NCBI GenBank assembly: GCA_030849085.1
Contig: JASAOM010001124.1
Location: 310,001-374,000, forward strand
Length of the DNA: 64,000 nt
Source of the DNA: Borovskyia barvae
Taxonomy: Eukaryota > Euglenozoa > Kinetoplastea > Trypanosomatida > Trypanosomatidae
Reading direction: 5' to 3'
Both the position numbers and the translations under genes were made by a program. Below the pieces are notes generated by a model that searched no databases, was not told the origin of the DNA, and worked only from the letters and a program-made list of their open reading frames with translations. Below are positions 9,046 to 19,700 of the stretch, piece after piece; the first letter of the stretch is position 1, and every line of letters begins with the position of its first letter.

Positions 9046-10485
9046 ATGGCCGACTCTGTCTCTTGTGCGGCCGTCGTACTGGATTGCGGCTCGTTCCACT
9101 CTCGTGCTGGATTCGGTGGGGAGAAGGGGCCGCGCCTCGATGTGCCGACCCTGGTTGGTTACCCGCGCCATCGCGGCATCGCCATGGCTGCTGGGATGAA
9201 CGAGCAGGAGGTGGGCGAGGAAGCCTTGCAGAAGCAAGGCGCACTCGACGTGCACCATCCCATCCATGACGGTTTCATCAACGACTGGGGCGACGTCGAG
9301 AAGCTCTGGAGTCACCTCTTTTTCAATGAACTGCGCGTTTCACCGGAGACACATTGTTTCTTGCTGACACAACCGGTCAACACACCCGGTCCGCAACGGG
9401 AGCGAACCTTGGAGATTATGATGGAGACGTTCCACGCACATGCGCTGTATCTCGGCACCTCTCAAGTATTGAGCCTCTACAGCTACGGACTCACCACGGG
9501 TCTTGTGGTGGACAGCGGCAAGGACGTCACCCGTGCAGTTCCGATTCATGAGGGATATGCGCTGGGACGGCACGTCACACAAAGCCCTGTCGCTGGGGCG
9601 GCGCTCACACGATACATTGGTGGGCTCCTGCGCGACCAAGGCTACGCCCTAGGAACAGCCACGGAGCAGGAGTTGCTTAACCGTGCAAAAGAAGATTTAT
9701 GTTACGTGCGTCCTAGTATGAACGAGCGTCCTGGCGGGACGCTCGATTCAAATGCCGCCATGTCCTTCGGATCACCGCCGAGACTACCCAGCGGCTCAGG
9801 CCTCGCAGGCTCTCAGCAAGGTCCCACACGAAAAAGCAGTGCGACTAGTGCTAGCTCTGCAAAGATGGCAACTGCAAAGGATTCTTCTGATCCCTCGGCC
9901 GCACGTGATTGCCGCGTGGATGCTGGCGCGTGGAATGAAAAGGAGGACCGCCAGAGGATTGACACGGACGAGTTCATGCTGCCAGATGGGCAGCGCATCC
10001 CACTCACCGTCGAGCGATGCGACACGACGGAGGTCCTCTTCAACTTTTCTCTTCTTGCAGCGATGGACACCAACGGCAAGGACGGAACCATCTACGAACC
10101 GCAGTGTAAGGTTCGCACAGATATGGGCAACGTATTCACGCCTTCCTTTGAAAAGGGGCTGAGCTGGCTGCCCTTCGCGGCGGTAAACAACTGCGAGGCG
10201 ACGCTACGGCCTCAACTCTACGCCAACATGGTGCTCGCCGGAGGCACCACTTCTTTTCCTGGGCTACAGAGTCGTCTCGAGGCAGAGGTGCGCCAACTCT
10301 ACCGCGAGAGCCACCCCAGTGAGGCAGTTGTGCCTATCCAGGTTCATGACGTGCCGTGCCGCGCGTATAGCGCCTGGCTTGGCGGATCCATGCTCTCCCA
10401 GACCGCTGTCTTTCAGCATTTAGTTGTCTCGCGCAAGGAGTACGAGGAGGAGGGTGCGCGGGTCATTCATTACAAATCCTTGTGA
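9046..10485 (+). CDS. Actin-related protein (divergent, unassigned class)
   Basis: The product has 479 residues against about 375 for actin. The start is the first ATG after a strong acceptor; upstream in-frame codons include only TTG starts. Actin-fold landmarks are in order: phosphate-1 loop VVLDCGSFHSRAGFGGE (about 10-26), the HPIHDGFINDWGDVEKLW segment, phosphate-2 region GLVVDSGKDVT (152-162), adenosine loop VLAGGTTSFPGLQSRLE, and the C-terminal AYSAWLGGSM. The D-loop region is rewritten (VGYPRHRGIAMAAG). About 65-70 extra residues, rich in Ser, Lys and Ala, sit between LCYV (about 218) and LPDGQRI (312-318), in subdomain 4. This rules out conventional actin. Whether it is ARP1-like, a chromatin ARP or a kinetoplastid-specific class cannot be decided by eye. 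Confidence 0.9.
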   Translation: MADSVSCAAVVLDCGSFHSRAGFGGEKGPRLDVPTLVGYPRHRGIAMAAGMNEQEVGEEALQKQGALDVHHPIHDGFINDWGDVEKLWSHLFFNELRVSPETHCFLLTQPVNTPGPQRERTLEIMMETFHAHALYLGTSQVLSLYSYGLTTGLVVDSGKDVTRAVPIHEGYALGRHVTQSPVAGAALTRYIGGLLRDQGYALGTATEQELLNRAKEDLCYVRPSMNERPGGTLDSNAAMSFGSPPRLPSGSGLAGSQQGPTRKSSATSASSAKMATAKDSSDPSAARDCRVDAGAWNEKEDRQRIDTDEFMLPDGQRIPLTVERCDTTEVLFNFSLLAAMDTNGKDGTIYEPQCKVRTDMGNVFTPSFEKGLSWLPFAAVNNCEATLRPQLYANMVLAGGTTSFPGLQSRLEAEVRQLYRESHPSEAVVPIQVHDVPCRAYSAWLGGSMLSQTAVFQHLVVSRKEYEEEGARVIHYKSL

Positions 10486-11997
10486 GGTGGCCCCATCGGC
10501 ACACACGCACAACAGAAGAAGAGGAGAGAGAGTTTCTTTCCCCCCCCCCCCCGCGACCCCGAATTGGAAAGAGTTGTGGTTTTTTTTGGTGTGTTTGTGT
10601 AGGTGCTTGCGTATATGAAAACCTGAGGCTTCGTATCAGCGCTTTCTCTTACCACCTTGGGTGAAGCAGCTGGACCCCTCAACACGATCTTGCCAGCTTC
10701 AAGAGGGGCTTTTTTTGTTTGTCTGGCGGCTGCAACGTGCGACGGTCATGGATGGCTCTCTGGGGGCGTCTGCCTTTTCTTTCAAGTGTGTGTACCTGTC
10801 TGTGTGAGCGCGCTGCCTCTGTGTTTGTTTTGTAGTTTCGTTATTTACTGTCCTCTTCGATGTAAATTAGCGCCGCCGTGAAGAGAGCTCTTGCCTGATG
10901 TGAGGCGCGCCACTCTGACATGTGCATCTTCTGGCACCGCGGAAAAAAGAAAAAAGGCGAGCTTTCTGACGAGTGCAACGGCATGAGCCGGCCGTGAGGA
11001 ACCGCGGGAGTACTGAATTGGTGACGTCACTCTCGGCTCTGTTTCCTTGCGTGTTCTCCTCCCTTTCACTTTTCTCCCCGGGCTCTTCCGTCATTCACGT
11101 CTACCACTCACTGCATTCCCCGCTGCAGCGTTAAAAGCGCTGCTGCCGTCCCGTCCCCTGTGAGTATTCCCATGTTCGTTCTCCTTCAACCAAGGCATTG
11201 ACGGAGTGGCGTCATTGTATCGAGGACGCGCATATCGTGGCTAGCTTGCATCCTTCGATTCGGAGGCAGGAATGGCATCAAGCCGTAGCGGGAAGATGAC
11301 GTGGATGCAGCGCCGAGCATCTCGTTTCTCCGATCGGGGGGGGGGGGGGAACTTCCTTTGGTATCCGCCTAGAATGATCGGTAGGTGCGGTAGGACTTGC
11401 GCCAGGTCGTACTGCACGTCACGCTCAGGGAAAACGGGGATCAGCTCGATCAGACCTGTTTCCTGCCTCATTCTCGTTACTCTAACTTGCTGTTGCAGAA
11501 GAGGGTGACATCCGCTGCTAATAGATGAGGTGAAATGTTGTTCGTCATCCCGCTCGGATTTTGCGTGATCGCGAACGGGGAAGCGAGGGTACCGTGCTGT
11601 GACAACGCGAGTCATTCTTTCCCCTCCCACTCTCTTTTCATCTTCTTCTTCTGTAACTCCCGCTAACCGCATCGTTCGTCAACCATACAGGGCGTATGTT
11701 CAGGTAAGTGCATTTTCTCCGACTTCTGATATGTTCTTCATGATTGCTCCCACCGAAACTTCTCTTCAGCTTCCACTACACGTGCCTGCACACGCCTCGC
11801 ACCGACCGGTCTTCCTTTAACGTGCATCAGAAATCCATCACGAAAACTGCTATCACCCCTCTTCCGGGAACTGAGTAGGTTCTGGGCTACTGAATGCCAC
11901 GAGGGTTTGGCACTGTTTCGCTTCATTTTCTTAGGAGTAGATCGCTTTGCTCTCTTTCCCTCTTCACTCCAACTGGAGAATTAGGGCAACACGCAAC
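10486..11997. other. Spacer upstream of TRM1
   Basis: About 1.5 kb. Contains a run of 13 C at 10540-10552, a run of 14 G at 11336-11349, and an ATG-led minus-strand frame (11241-11672) whose translation looks unusually protein-like. The last 60 bases hold the trans-splicing signal for TRM1. Confidence 0.6.
11941..11978 (+). promoter_or_regulatory. Candidate spliced-leader acceptor for TRM1
   Basis: The pyrimidine-rich stretch GCTCTCTTTCCCTCTTCACT leads to an AG at 11977-11978, 19 bases before ATG 11998. An alternative AG at 11933-11934 follows CTTCATTTTCTT. Both give the same first ATG. Confidence 0.45.
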
Positions 11998-14250
11998 ATG
12001 CCTGTAAAGTCGGGTCAGTTCAACTATGACGCCGTCAAAAAGGATTGCCCGCCTGGCTTCACGAAGATCACGGAGGGTAGTGCTGCAGTTCTGGAGCCGC
12101 CGCCGAAAACAAAGGCCACCGCCGCTGCCGCGAGGGAAGCAGTCGGGTGCCTGCCGAATAGCATCAGGCGTACTGGAGACGAAGAATATTGTGGAGAAGA
12201 GGAACAGGCGGTGTTCTACAATCCGGCTCAGGTCGTAAACCGGGACTTGAGCATCTGCGCCATCGAGCTTTTTTCTCGATTACGCCTGACTGAGCCTCGA
12301 CGGCAGGGTGGCACGACGAACGGTATCACCATTCTCGAGGCCCTCAGTGCCACGGGTTTACGAGCGATTCGCTACTTTAAAGAAATCACAAATGTGCGGT
12401 ACATCATAGCGAACGACATGGACGCCGATGCGGTGGATTGCATCGTGCGGAACTGCGCATTTAACGATATCCCCGTCGAGTATCCCACCTTCGCAGCTAA
12501 CATGCCGGCTTCCGCCATCGAGGTCTACGGGTGCGACGAAACGCAGGACGTCAAGGAAAACAAGACACCATCTGGCTCCTCGAAGCCCGTTGGAGTTCTT
12601 GCTGGTGGCGCGGTACTGCCCAACCTTGACGATGCTAATGACCTTATGTTTCGCCTAGCCATGAACGCCAACGTGCATCCAGGACAGCGAATGTGTCTGG
12701 TGGATCCGCACACGGTGTCTGCTAACAGCATAGTGGCGAAGGACTCTGTGCGGCCACTCCTGCAGCAGGAGCGGATGGACGTAGTGGACCTCGATCCATA
12801 CGGCTCCGCCTCTCCTTTCCTCGATGCGGCGTTCCGCTGCATCAAAGAAGGGGGGCTCATGCTCGTGACAAGCACTGATAGTGCCATCCTCTGTGGCAAC
12901 TTCGCGGACACTGCACACGCCAAGTATAGCTCTCTCCCATACAAAGCTGCTCACTGCCATGAGGCGGCGGTACGCACGCTGCTTGCCTGCATCGAGCGTG
13001 CTGCGAATAAACACAAGAAGTACATTGTCCCACTTCTCTCTCTGCACATCGACTTTTACGTGCGGTGCTTCTTCCGGGTGTACACGCAAGCGGCTGAAGT
13101 GAAGCTGAGTGCGTGCAAACTAGGATATCAGCTGCAGTGCACCCAGTGCTCAGCTTTTTGGGTGCGACCGATGGCGATGGCACGTCCGCCTCGCCCATCG
13201 CGCCAGGAGCGGCGGCGTCAGAAGACTAAGCGGAACGACAAACTGCGTGCCACGAGCGGAGATCCAATAGAATGCAGTGAGGGCAGAGCACACCGGCAAG
13301 GATCGCTTGCGACGGTAAGTGAGACGGTAGGTGTTGCACCAGCATCAGTGCATGCGTCCTGGGCACAGCAAGGAGCAAAGCGCGTTCGCGACGACGATGA
13401 TTTCGGCCTTTCCGCCGAAGAGAATGATGAAGAGCAACGTTTCTACAAGGAAGTGTACCCAGAACCTCCAAACCGGCAACGCAATCCCAGACTAGCTCCC
13501 CTTACAGTGCAGCGTTTGCCTAATGTCCAGTCAGCGCAGACTTCGCACCCCACCGGATCCAATTCGTGTCCCGTATGCGGAGGCTCGATAGCGCTGTCCG
13601 GTCCCTTGTACGCTGCGTCAACGCAAAACCAGGAATTTCTGGAGAAACTGCTGGGCATTATTGAGGAGCGTGCGGGCGAGGGGAAGATCAACGCAGAAGC
13701 ACGCATCACTGGATTGGTGCGCACAGCCCTTGAGGAGCTTCCCGACTGCCCTCTCTTCTACCTTCTCCCAGACGTGGCTTCCTACGTGCGTGTACGGTGT
13801 CCGCCGACACCCCACATTGTCGGTGCGCTCGCGCGGCTGGGCTACCGGTGCAGCCAGGTGCACTGCGCCGCTGCGGGACTCAAGACGGATTGCCCACCAG
13901 AGGTTCTTTTTGGGGTGATGCTGCAATGGAAAAACGTTCAGGACGCGTTGGATAAAAGTAAGGAGACCATGGCAGTCGACTTGCTCCCTTGCTCCACCGG
14001 CCTCCCAGAGAACCTCTCGAATCCCGATCGAACCTCTCCCCAGCAGCCGCACGCTGCTACCCCAGAGGCTGCTGCACTGCCACGCCCGTTGTTGGTGGCC
14101 CCCGTTACGGAGGCGAACTTTGACTACGCAAAGATGCACGACTTTCGGGGTCGCGTAACGGGGGTGGCGAAGTTTGTGCCGAACGCACCGGGCTGGGGTC
14201 CACGGCGGCGTCATCAAGGCGCAGCCGAGATGACGGAGGACAACGGATAG
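11998..14250 (+). CDS. TRM1: tRNA (guanine26-N2)-dimethyltransferase
   Basis: The product has 750 residues. Trm1 uses S-adenosylmethionine to make N2,N2-dimethylguanosine at position 26 of tRNA; relatives act in nucleus, cytosol and mitochondria. Visible landmarks: VFYNPAQVVNRDLS near residue 73, SAM-binding ILEALSATGLRAIRYF (112-127), IIANDMDADAV, catalytic-region DVVDLDPYGSASPFLDAAF (261-279), STDSAILCG, and the long LLSLHIDFYVRCFFRVYT block. A Cys pair (CTQC) and a later CPVCG fit the zinc-binding C-terminal half of the family. The tail HDFRGRVTGVAKFVPNAPGW is also typical. Low-complexity insertions (about 395-510 and 675-705) separate conserved parts, explaining the size above yeast Trm1. 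ATG 11998 is the first in frame; upstream only TTG could start. Confidence 0.95.
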   Translation: MPVKSGQFNYDAVKKDCPPGFTKITEGSAAVLEPPPKTKATAAAAREAVGCLPNSIRRTGDEEYCGEEEQAVFYNPAQVVNRDLSICAIELFSRLRLTEPRRQGGTTNGITILEALSATGLRAIRYFKEITNVRYIIANDMDADAVDCIVRNCAFNDIPVEYPTFAANMPASAIEVYGCDETQDVKENKTPSGSSKPVGVLAGGAVLPNLDDANDLMFRLAMNANVHPGQRMCLVDPHTVSANSIVAKDSVRPLLQQERMDVVDLDPYGSASPFLDAAFRCIKEGGLMLVTSTDSAILCGNFADTAHAKYSSLPYKAAHCHEAAVRTLLACIERAANKHKKYIVPLLSLHIDFYVRCFFRVYTQAAEVKLSACKLGYQLQCTQCSAFWVRPMAMARPPRPSRQERRRQKTKRNDKLRATSGDPIECSEGRAHRQGSLATVSETVGVAPASVHASWAQQGAKRVRDDDDFGLSAEENDEEQRFYKEVYPEPPNRQRNPRLAPLTVQRLPNVQSAQTSHPTGSNSCPVCGGSIALSGPLYAASTQNQEFLEKLLGIIEERAGEGKINAEARITGLVRTALEELPDCPLFYLLPDVASYVRVRCPPTPHIVGALARLGYRCSQVHCAAAGLKTDCPPEVLFGVMLQWKNVQDALDKSKETMAVDLLPCSTGLPENLSNPDRTSPQQPHAATPEAAALPRPLLVAPVTEANFDYAKMHDFRGRVTGVAKFVPNAPGWGPRRRHQGAAEMTEDNG

Positions 14251-14802
14251 GCAGCAGGAAAGAGATGCTGGGTAGTGGTGGCAAACAACTCAGGGGATGA
14301 CGCACGCACAGAAACGCAAACGCATCGCACTTCTTTTTATCTACGGTGCTGTCGTCTGTGAGGGAAAAAGCGTGCGTGTGGAGTTGCTCGGGAGATCGTT
14401 AACGTAAGTTGTGTATTAAGCGATGTTGAGGGAACAGGGAAGTGTGGAGCCTCCATCTCTCGGCCACGTCGGTGGTCGTAACACCAATAAGCCTACATCC
14501 CAAAGAGGTCTCTGCACCTCGCTTTTCTTCGAATGCGTCGGAAGGTATGGTGGCTGCTATCCACGGTCTTGCGGACCTCCCCTGACTTCAGTTAGGCCGA
14601 GCCCTGTTCTTCCCATCGTTGGTTGGTGTACATCGCCTGCCTTTCCCCTCCGTACTTTTCTACCTCTTCCCCCCCCCCTCTCCTGCTTGTCTCCCCGTTA
14701 CCCAGCAGGGTGGTGGTCATTTTTTTCCTTTACGAGCACGTTGTGGGACCTGCACTCAGCTTCCTTCCCCCCCCTCCTCACCGTGGAGGACAGGTTAGTG
14801 CC
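14251..14802. other. Short spacer between TRM1 and the glycosyltransferase
   Basis: About 550 bases, the shortest spacer here. From about 14560 to 14793 it is pyrimidine-rich and carries the next splice acceptor. Two overlapping frames read through it without a convincing product. Confidence 0.7.
14763..14793 (+). promoter_or_regulatory. Candidate spliced-leader acceptor for the glycosyltransferase
   Basis: CCTTCCCCCCCCTCCTCACC is followed by AGs at 14786-14787 and 14792-14793, within 10-17 bases of ATG 14803. Confidence 0.5.
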
Positions 14803-15630
14803 ATGTTGAACACGAGCTGCTGCTGGCGCACCATCTTCGATGCTTGCTATATCTTGAACCTCGAGCGCCGACCGGATCGATGGGCTCACGCCTTGCATCA
14901 AGTCAATCGAGCGAAACTGAAGAAATTTCTCAAGCCCGGCGTGGAGGTGACGCGTTTCGGTGGTGTTGACGGCAGCGAGCTGGACATCACCGGCCTCCAC
15001 AAGAGTGGCGTTATCACGGATGTGGGCTATGAGCGGTACCAACTGCCCACCGGGCAGAAACTGTTTGGCATGGACCTCACGAAGGGCGCGATTGGCTGCG
15101 CGTTGAGCCATCGAGCGGTGTGGCAACGCGTGGTAGACGAGCAGCGCACCTGCGCTCTCATCCTTGAAGATGATCTCGAGTTTCATCACCGCTTTGCACG
15201 ACAGATGGCCGAGCGGTGGTCGCGCGTCCCAGCAGACTGGGGTATCGTACACCTGGGTGGCCTTGACCTCCTTGCCAGTGGGAAGCCGCCTCGCCCCTAC
15301 GTGGGGGATGGCATTCGTTTGGCATATCAAGGTCACAGAGAGTTGACAGGGTATGTCGTGCACGCAAGTTCTGCGCAGCGGTGTCTGGAGCTATCGCTGC
15401 CCTTGACCTGGCAAATCGATACCCACATCAGCAGCTGCCTCGCTGACGACGCCGCAGCGCAGGACGAATACATCGCCGACCCCAAGACATATGTGTTTCA
15501 GCCCTCGCTCGTGATTCAGGTGACCTCCCTCGGCACAGATGTCCAGAAAAAGCCGGCCGATAATCCAGCTCTCGAGGATGCCGCACGACGCATGCGGGAA
15601 TTCGTGGGAGGTGGTACATCAGTGCGGTAG
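14803..15630 (+). CDS. Family-25-like glycosyltransferase (LPS/collagen-type)
   Basis: The product has 275 residues. Family landmarks: YILNLERRPDRW near the start (nucleotide-sugar side), FGGVDGSELD, GAIGCALSHRAVWQRVV, the acidic LILEDDLEF with E122-D123-D124 as the likely metal-binding DxD equivalent, WGIVHLGG, and TGYVVHASSAQRCLEL. These match GT25, which includes bacterial LPS beta-galactosyltransferases and procollagen galactosyltransferases. Starting at ATG 14803 leaves no signal peptide or membrane anchor. The frame is open further upstream with hydrophobic content but has only TTG/GTG codons there, so a secretory N-terminus is not supported. Inference: a soluble galactosyl- or glucosyltransferase; acceptor unknown. 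Confidence 0.85.
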   Translation: MLNTSCCWRTIFDACYILNLERRPDRWAHALHQVNRAKLKKFLKPGVEVTRFGGVDGSELDITGLHKSGVITDVGYERYQLPTGQKLFGMDLTKGAIGCALSHRAVWQRVVDEQRTCALILEDDLEFHHRFARQMAERWSRVPADWGIVHLGGLDLLASGKPPRPYVGDGIRLAYQGHRELTGYVVHASSAQRCLELSLPLTWQIDTHISSCLADDAAAQDEYIADPKTYVFQPSLVIQVTSLGTDVQKKPADNPALEDAARRMREFVGGGTSVR

Positions 15631-16654
15631 AGCAGACCCGAAAAGCACGGCTTTGACATGATGTCTCAGCAGAAGAACGAAACCAACGGGACTCGATAAG
15701 CGGCTTTTTTCTCATTTTTTTTGGTCGCTATGCTGAGCGCGAAGAGCTTTTGTACTCATCCTCCGCACAGCTCGGCTACCTGCTATTCCCCTTGCCCACC
15801 GCATCATAGCCGAACGGAGCTGCGATGCCACGCGTGTTTGGAGGTCATCGCGTTGTTCCAGTCATGCGAAAACAGTCGTTCCAGCCCCACCTCCTATTGA
15901 AGGACTTGTTTCTCCCCCATGCGTGCCTTCTCCCTCTTCTTTCCTCGTTGCAGTTTCGTGTCTCTGGAAAGCGGTACAGGAAGGTGGTTGATAGACACTT
16001 TGTGTAGACGGTGGGGTGGGAAGGGATCGCGGCTGACCGTCCTTCAACAGTTGACGCTATACATGTACCGCAGACAACAGTTTCGGGGTTTGCTGGTTGG
16101 CGCGATGTGCAGTCCTCCACGTGCTGGAGGAGGAGGGGGGAAAGGTGAAATTATGAAGACAAAACAAGCGAAGTCAAGTTGCCTTATCACCTCCACTCGC
16201 CAACAGGGGTTTTGTCTCCCTGTAGCGCGGCCCCCTTCATGTTGCAGATATGTGCACACGTTCACGCACACCTACACATAGAGAGAGAGCCCTTCAAGTG
16301 AACGCAGCATGCTGCGTCGCCGGCTTGAACTGCTTTGTAATGCCTTCGCTGTGGGAATTACACAAAGATATGGAGGTCCAGGTATCCATACACGATTTCC
16401 TGTACTAAGCCTCGTATACCTTCTCGCTACACCGGGTAGTTTCTCCATTGTATCTGCCCATCTCTCGTTCATCCTCATCGACAATGAGCTCCTCACCTCT
16501 CATCATCAAACCTTTTTCTCTCTCTGCTTTCTGATTATTTCATGATTCCTCCCAGAGGACGGTAGTCATCTTGTAGCGAAGCTTCCCACACATACTTGGA
16601 CGCTAAAGTCGAAGCAATAGCTTCCCCTCTCCGTCGTTTCGGGTATGCTCGTGG
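15631..16654. other. Spacer with two weak small-ORF candidates
   Basis: About 1 kb. An ATG frame at 15825-16007 (60 residues, MPRVFGGHRVVPVMRKQ) sits 14 bases after a pyrimidine-AG at 15809-15810. Another at 16309-16545 begins MLRRRLELLCNAFAVGITQR and overlaps a similarly plausible minus-strand frame (16272-16496). Neither is strong enough to call. The bases 16511-16555 are a splice-acceptor zone. Confidence 0.5.
16511..16555 (+). promoter_or_regulatory. Candidate spliced-leader acceptor for the gene at 16655
   Basis: A CTTTTTCTCTCTCTGCTTTC tract leads to CCTCCCAG with AG at 16554-16555. Use of this site leaves an out-of-frame ATG at 16645 ahead of the main start at 16655. Confidence 0.5.
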
Positions 16655-16746
16655 ATGTCTGGAATGTCGGACGAACTACCGGGACTTCGGCAGAGCCGGC
16701 AGCAGCGGGTGCTTTCGCCAAAGTCGTTTCTCGCCGGCTCTGGTGA
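16645..16746 (+). other. Overlapping upstream ORF at the 16655 gene
   Basis: ATG 16645 opens a 33-codon frame (MLVDVWNVGRTTGTS...) ending in TGA at 16744-16746, overlapping the main ORF that starts 10 bases later in another frame. A scanning ribosome would meet it first unless the true splice acceptor lies between them, and no AG lies between 16645 and 16655. It would be expected to lower translation of the main product or force leaky scanning. Confidence 0.45.
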
Positions 16747-19700
16747 TACTGCTGAAGTGAAAACCATAAGCAAGTACGGCGCTGGCGTTTCGGCCTCGAC
16801 CGTCAAATCAGCTCAGCATGCTTTCTCCCAAGCTCGAAATGGATTCAAGTCAATACCTACCTCAGAAAGCATCATCGCCTTGCCCCACTTGCAAGCTGGT
16901 GGACGCTTAGGGATCGCAGGGTCGGGCTGTGCGCAGGTGCCTCTTGAGGTCTCAGCTGCCACCACGGCTTCACCAAAAGGGCTCCGCTCCACCATACCAC
17001 AAGGGCTACCGACTGGGAAAGGACTTGCCTCACCATCGTCGCCGGGGACGCCATCACACCTTGAGTATGTTGGTTTAGGTCCCTCCCTCACCCGAGAAGC
17101 ATACAGCCTCCCCTCGCAGTCTCCCCACGGTAGCGCGGCTGACCGTGACGCTAGTGTAGACATCTTCGCTCTCCAAGATGCTACCACGGGTGTACTGATG
17201 CGCTACCTAAACACGGACGAACCTGTGCGTTCCGCTGGGGGAGCTGCGGAACAGAACACACGTACACAACACAGCAGCCCCCCCACGGTCACCTCGCGCA
17301 GCGGAGACGAAAACCCCGATGCTTCCTCCACTGTCATGGGGTCCCTTCTTGTGCGCGCAACGCCGATGATCTCAGCTGCTATGCTTGAGACCGGCGTCGA
17401 TGACCGCATCACGCCTTTCCTGCTCGATCAGCTCATACACCGATATCGACGACGAGGGCGGGCCACTGCACCGGTCGCATCGCGTCGCCAGAATGACCGT
17501 CACAAGGCGCAGGTGCAGCATCAGCACCGGAAGGTGGACGCCCCGGCGAGAGTTGCCTCACCGGGTAGTCCCCATGGAAGAAGAAAAGAGCAACCCGCTG
17601 AAGTCCAGTCTGATGGCGCCGCAGCAGAGCTGCCTTATCACGAGCCACCCTCAATGGTGGCTGCCTACGACACGTTCTCCATCACGGAACCAGCAAATGA
17701 TGACAAAGCACCACTGACATCCCTTCAAGATAATGAGAACCCCCCCACAGCTGCCGCACCCCCGGTTGGCACTGTCGACGCTCTAGCCGACGTCATTGCC
17801 GATTATGCGAACGAGCTCAGCGAGACGACTGGTGCGCCGCCGCCGGTAAAAGAAAAAGGAGGCCGTGGTGGGACAGCGGTGAAATTGCCTTTTGCGACCA
17901 CGATGACCTCCACCGAATACGCGCATATCGCGGCGGCAGTGAGTGGGAACGACGGAGCGTTCGTGCGTCAACTCGTGGGCTACTATTCCGCACGCGCAGA
18001 TGCCGAGCTCCCATCTAGCGCGAGGAGAAGAGAGATACAGTTAGGGGATATCGAGGCACTTTCTCGGTCAAGCGCGAGAACGCGCATGACACGTCACGAG
18101 GGTCGCATCATGAGTTTAGGTGGAGCGGCGTCGGTTCACAATTCGTTTCCCGCTTCCTCTCCCATGCCCGAATTTTGCTTACTGGACGGTGTCCTCTCGG
18201 TGAGCCGAGAATACATTGCACAGCGGTGTAGCGTTGGGAAGCTAGGACTCAGCACCAGTGCTCTCAGTGAGCAGCGCCGGTTTCTTCTCGACCGCCTAAC
18301 CAGCCTCAGCCAGACGCGCATCCCTGATACATGGTGGGTGACAAGTCTGCCCTACCTTGGCCGCCTCCCGATGGCGTCGCTCGCCACGAATCCCACCAAA
18401 GCCGCAGTCAGCGACGTTCGAAGCCGTCACCCGATGCTCACCTCCATGCCCAACGTTGGTGCGTCATCGTCGAAGGTGGGGGCGGAAATCAGCTCCGGAG
18501 GTGCATCCCGAGGAAGTAAAAACAGTGACGTGTGGTCTTCTCACGCTGCGGAAGACGTCTGGAATGGGAGCGAGCAACCGCTACACATGACCATGACAGC
18601 AAACGGTACGGATACGGCCGTCAAGGAGGCGATCCGGCAGGTTTCCGTCGTCGGTACTGGTGCGGCCAATAATGCGGCCCTCGCTGGTGGAGGTCCGCTA
18701 ACGTCTGGTGGCAGTGCGCTACACAGCGTCATCTTCCCAGCTGCTCGACCGGTAGAACGCTCTCAGACTTACCTTCTTGCCGAGGTACTTGACCGCATGC
18801 TGCGCGATCCGTCTCACCCGCGCTGGCTCGCGCTTCTTTCTGATCCCCAAGTAGCGCGCTACATACTTGCCGACGATGAAGACGAGCACGCTGATGAGAT
18901 TGACTGCAAAAAGGAGAACGATGACCCGTTGGATAACGATCTTTGGGGTCCACTGGGGGAGCAGCGCTTGATGGCCTACACAGATGCTGCAACGCACGTG
19001 TTGGACATTCTTGACACCGGCATTGCGGAGGTAGTGCGGCAGGTGGCAAGTCACTGTGCAGAGCGCGGCGCGCTTCTCGATATGCTTCGACAGTCTGTGA
19101 TGGACATCGCAAGCTCCCACATTCATCTTCTAAAGCAGGTGAAGCAGCAAGCTCACCGAGACGCCTTTTCCGCTCAGCAGCTGCGAAAGGAGAACATGCA
19201 ACTAAGCTCAGAGTTGGGAAATACAACGAGGGCACTTCAAGAGCTGCAAAAGGCGCATAACGAACTGCTTCTCCGCGTTGAGCCTCTCCAGCGTAAGAGT
19301 GACCGGCTTGATGAACTGATGGCGCGTGTAGCAGCAAGGGCGCGCCGCTTCGAAACGTCGCATCACGACGAGCATACAGCTCTTCTTCAGGCGTTGGAGG
19401 AGTTCATGGCCCAGTCTGCTGGTTCCGCTCTGGACAACTTCCTCACTGAGATGCATGATCTTCAAGTACGGCACACCGACGGGGATGGAGCGTCTACCGG
19501 CTCGGGCGCCGCAAACGCCGATGGAGCACCTCTCCTGTCGGAGATGCCATCGGTCACCGTGGCCCGCAGCCAGGCGTTGGAGCAGCGGCAGACGATGGAG
19601 CGGCTCTACACCGATTCATATCAGCTTCTTCGATCACTTCAGGCGACCGTGGAGGCCACCAACGAACTATGTGGGCCCCTCTATGATAAGATGATTCTAA

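Noticed and set aside
13618-14217. 199-codon minus-strand frame inside TRM1
   Set aside because: Antisense shadow of strongly conserved TRM1 coding sequence.
14698-15363. 221-codon minus-strand frame inside the glycosyltransferase
   Set aside because: Antisense shadow of the GT25-like coding sequence.
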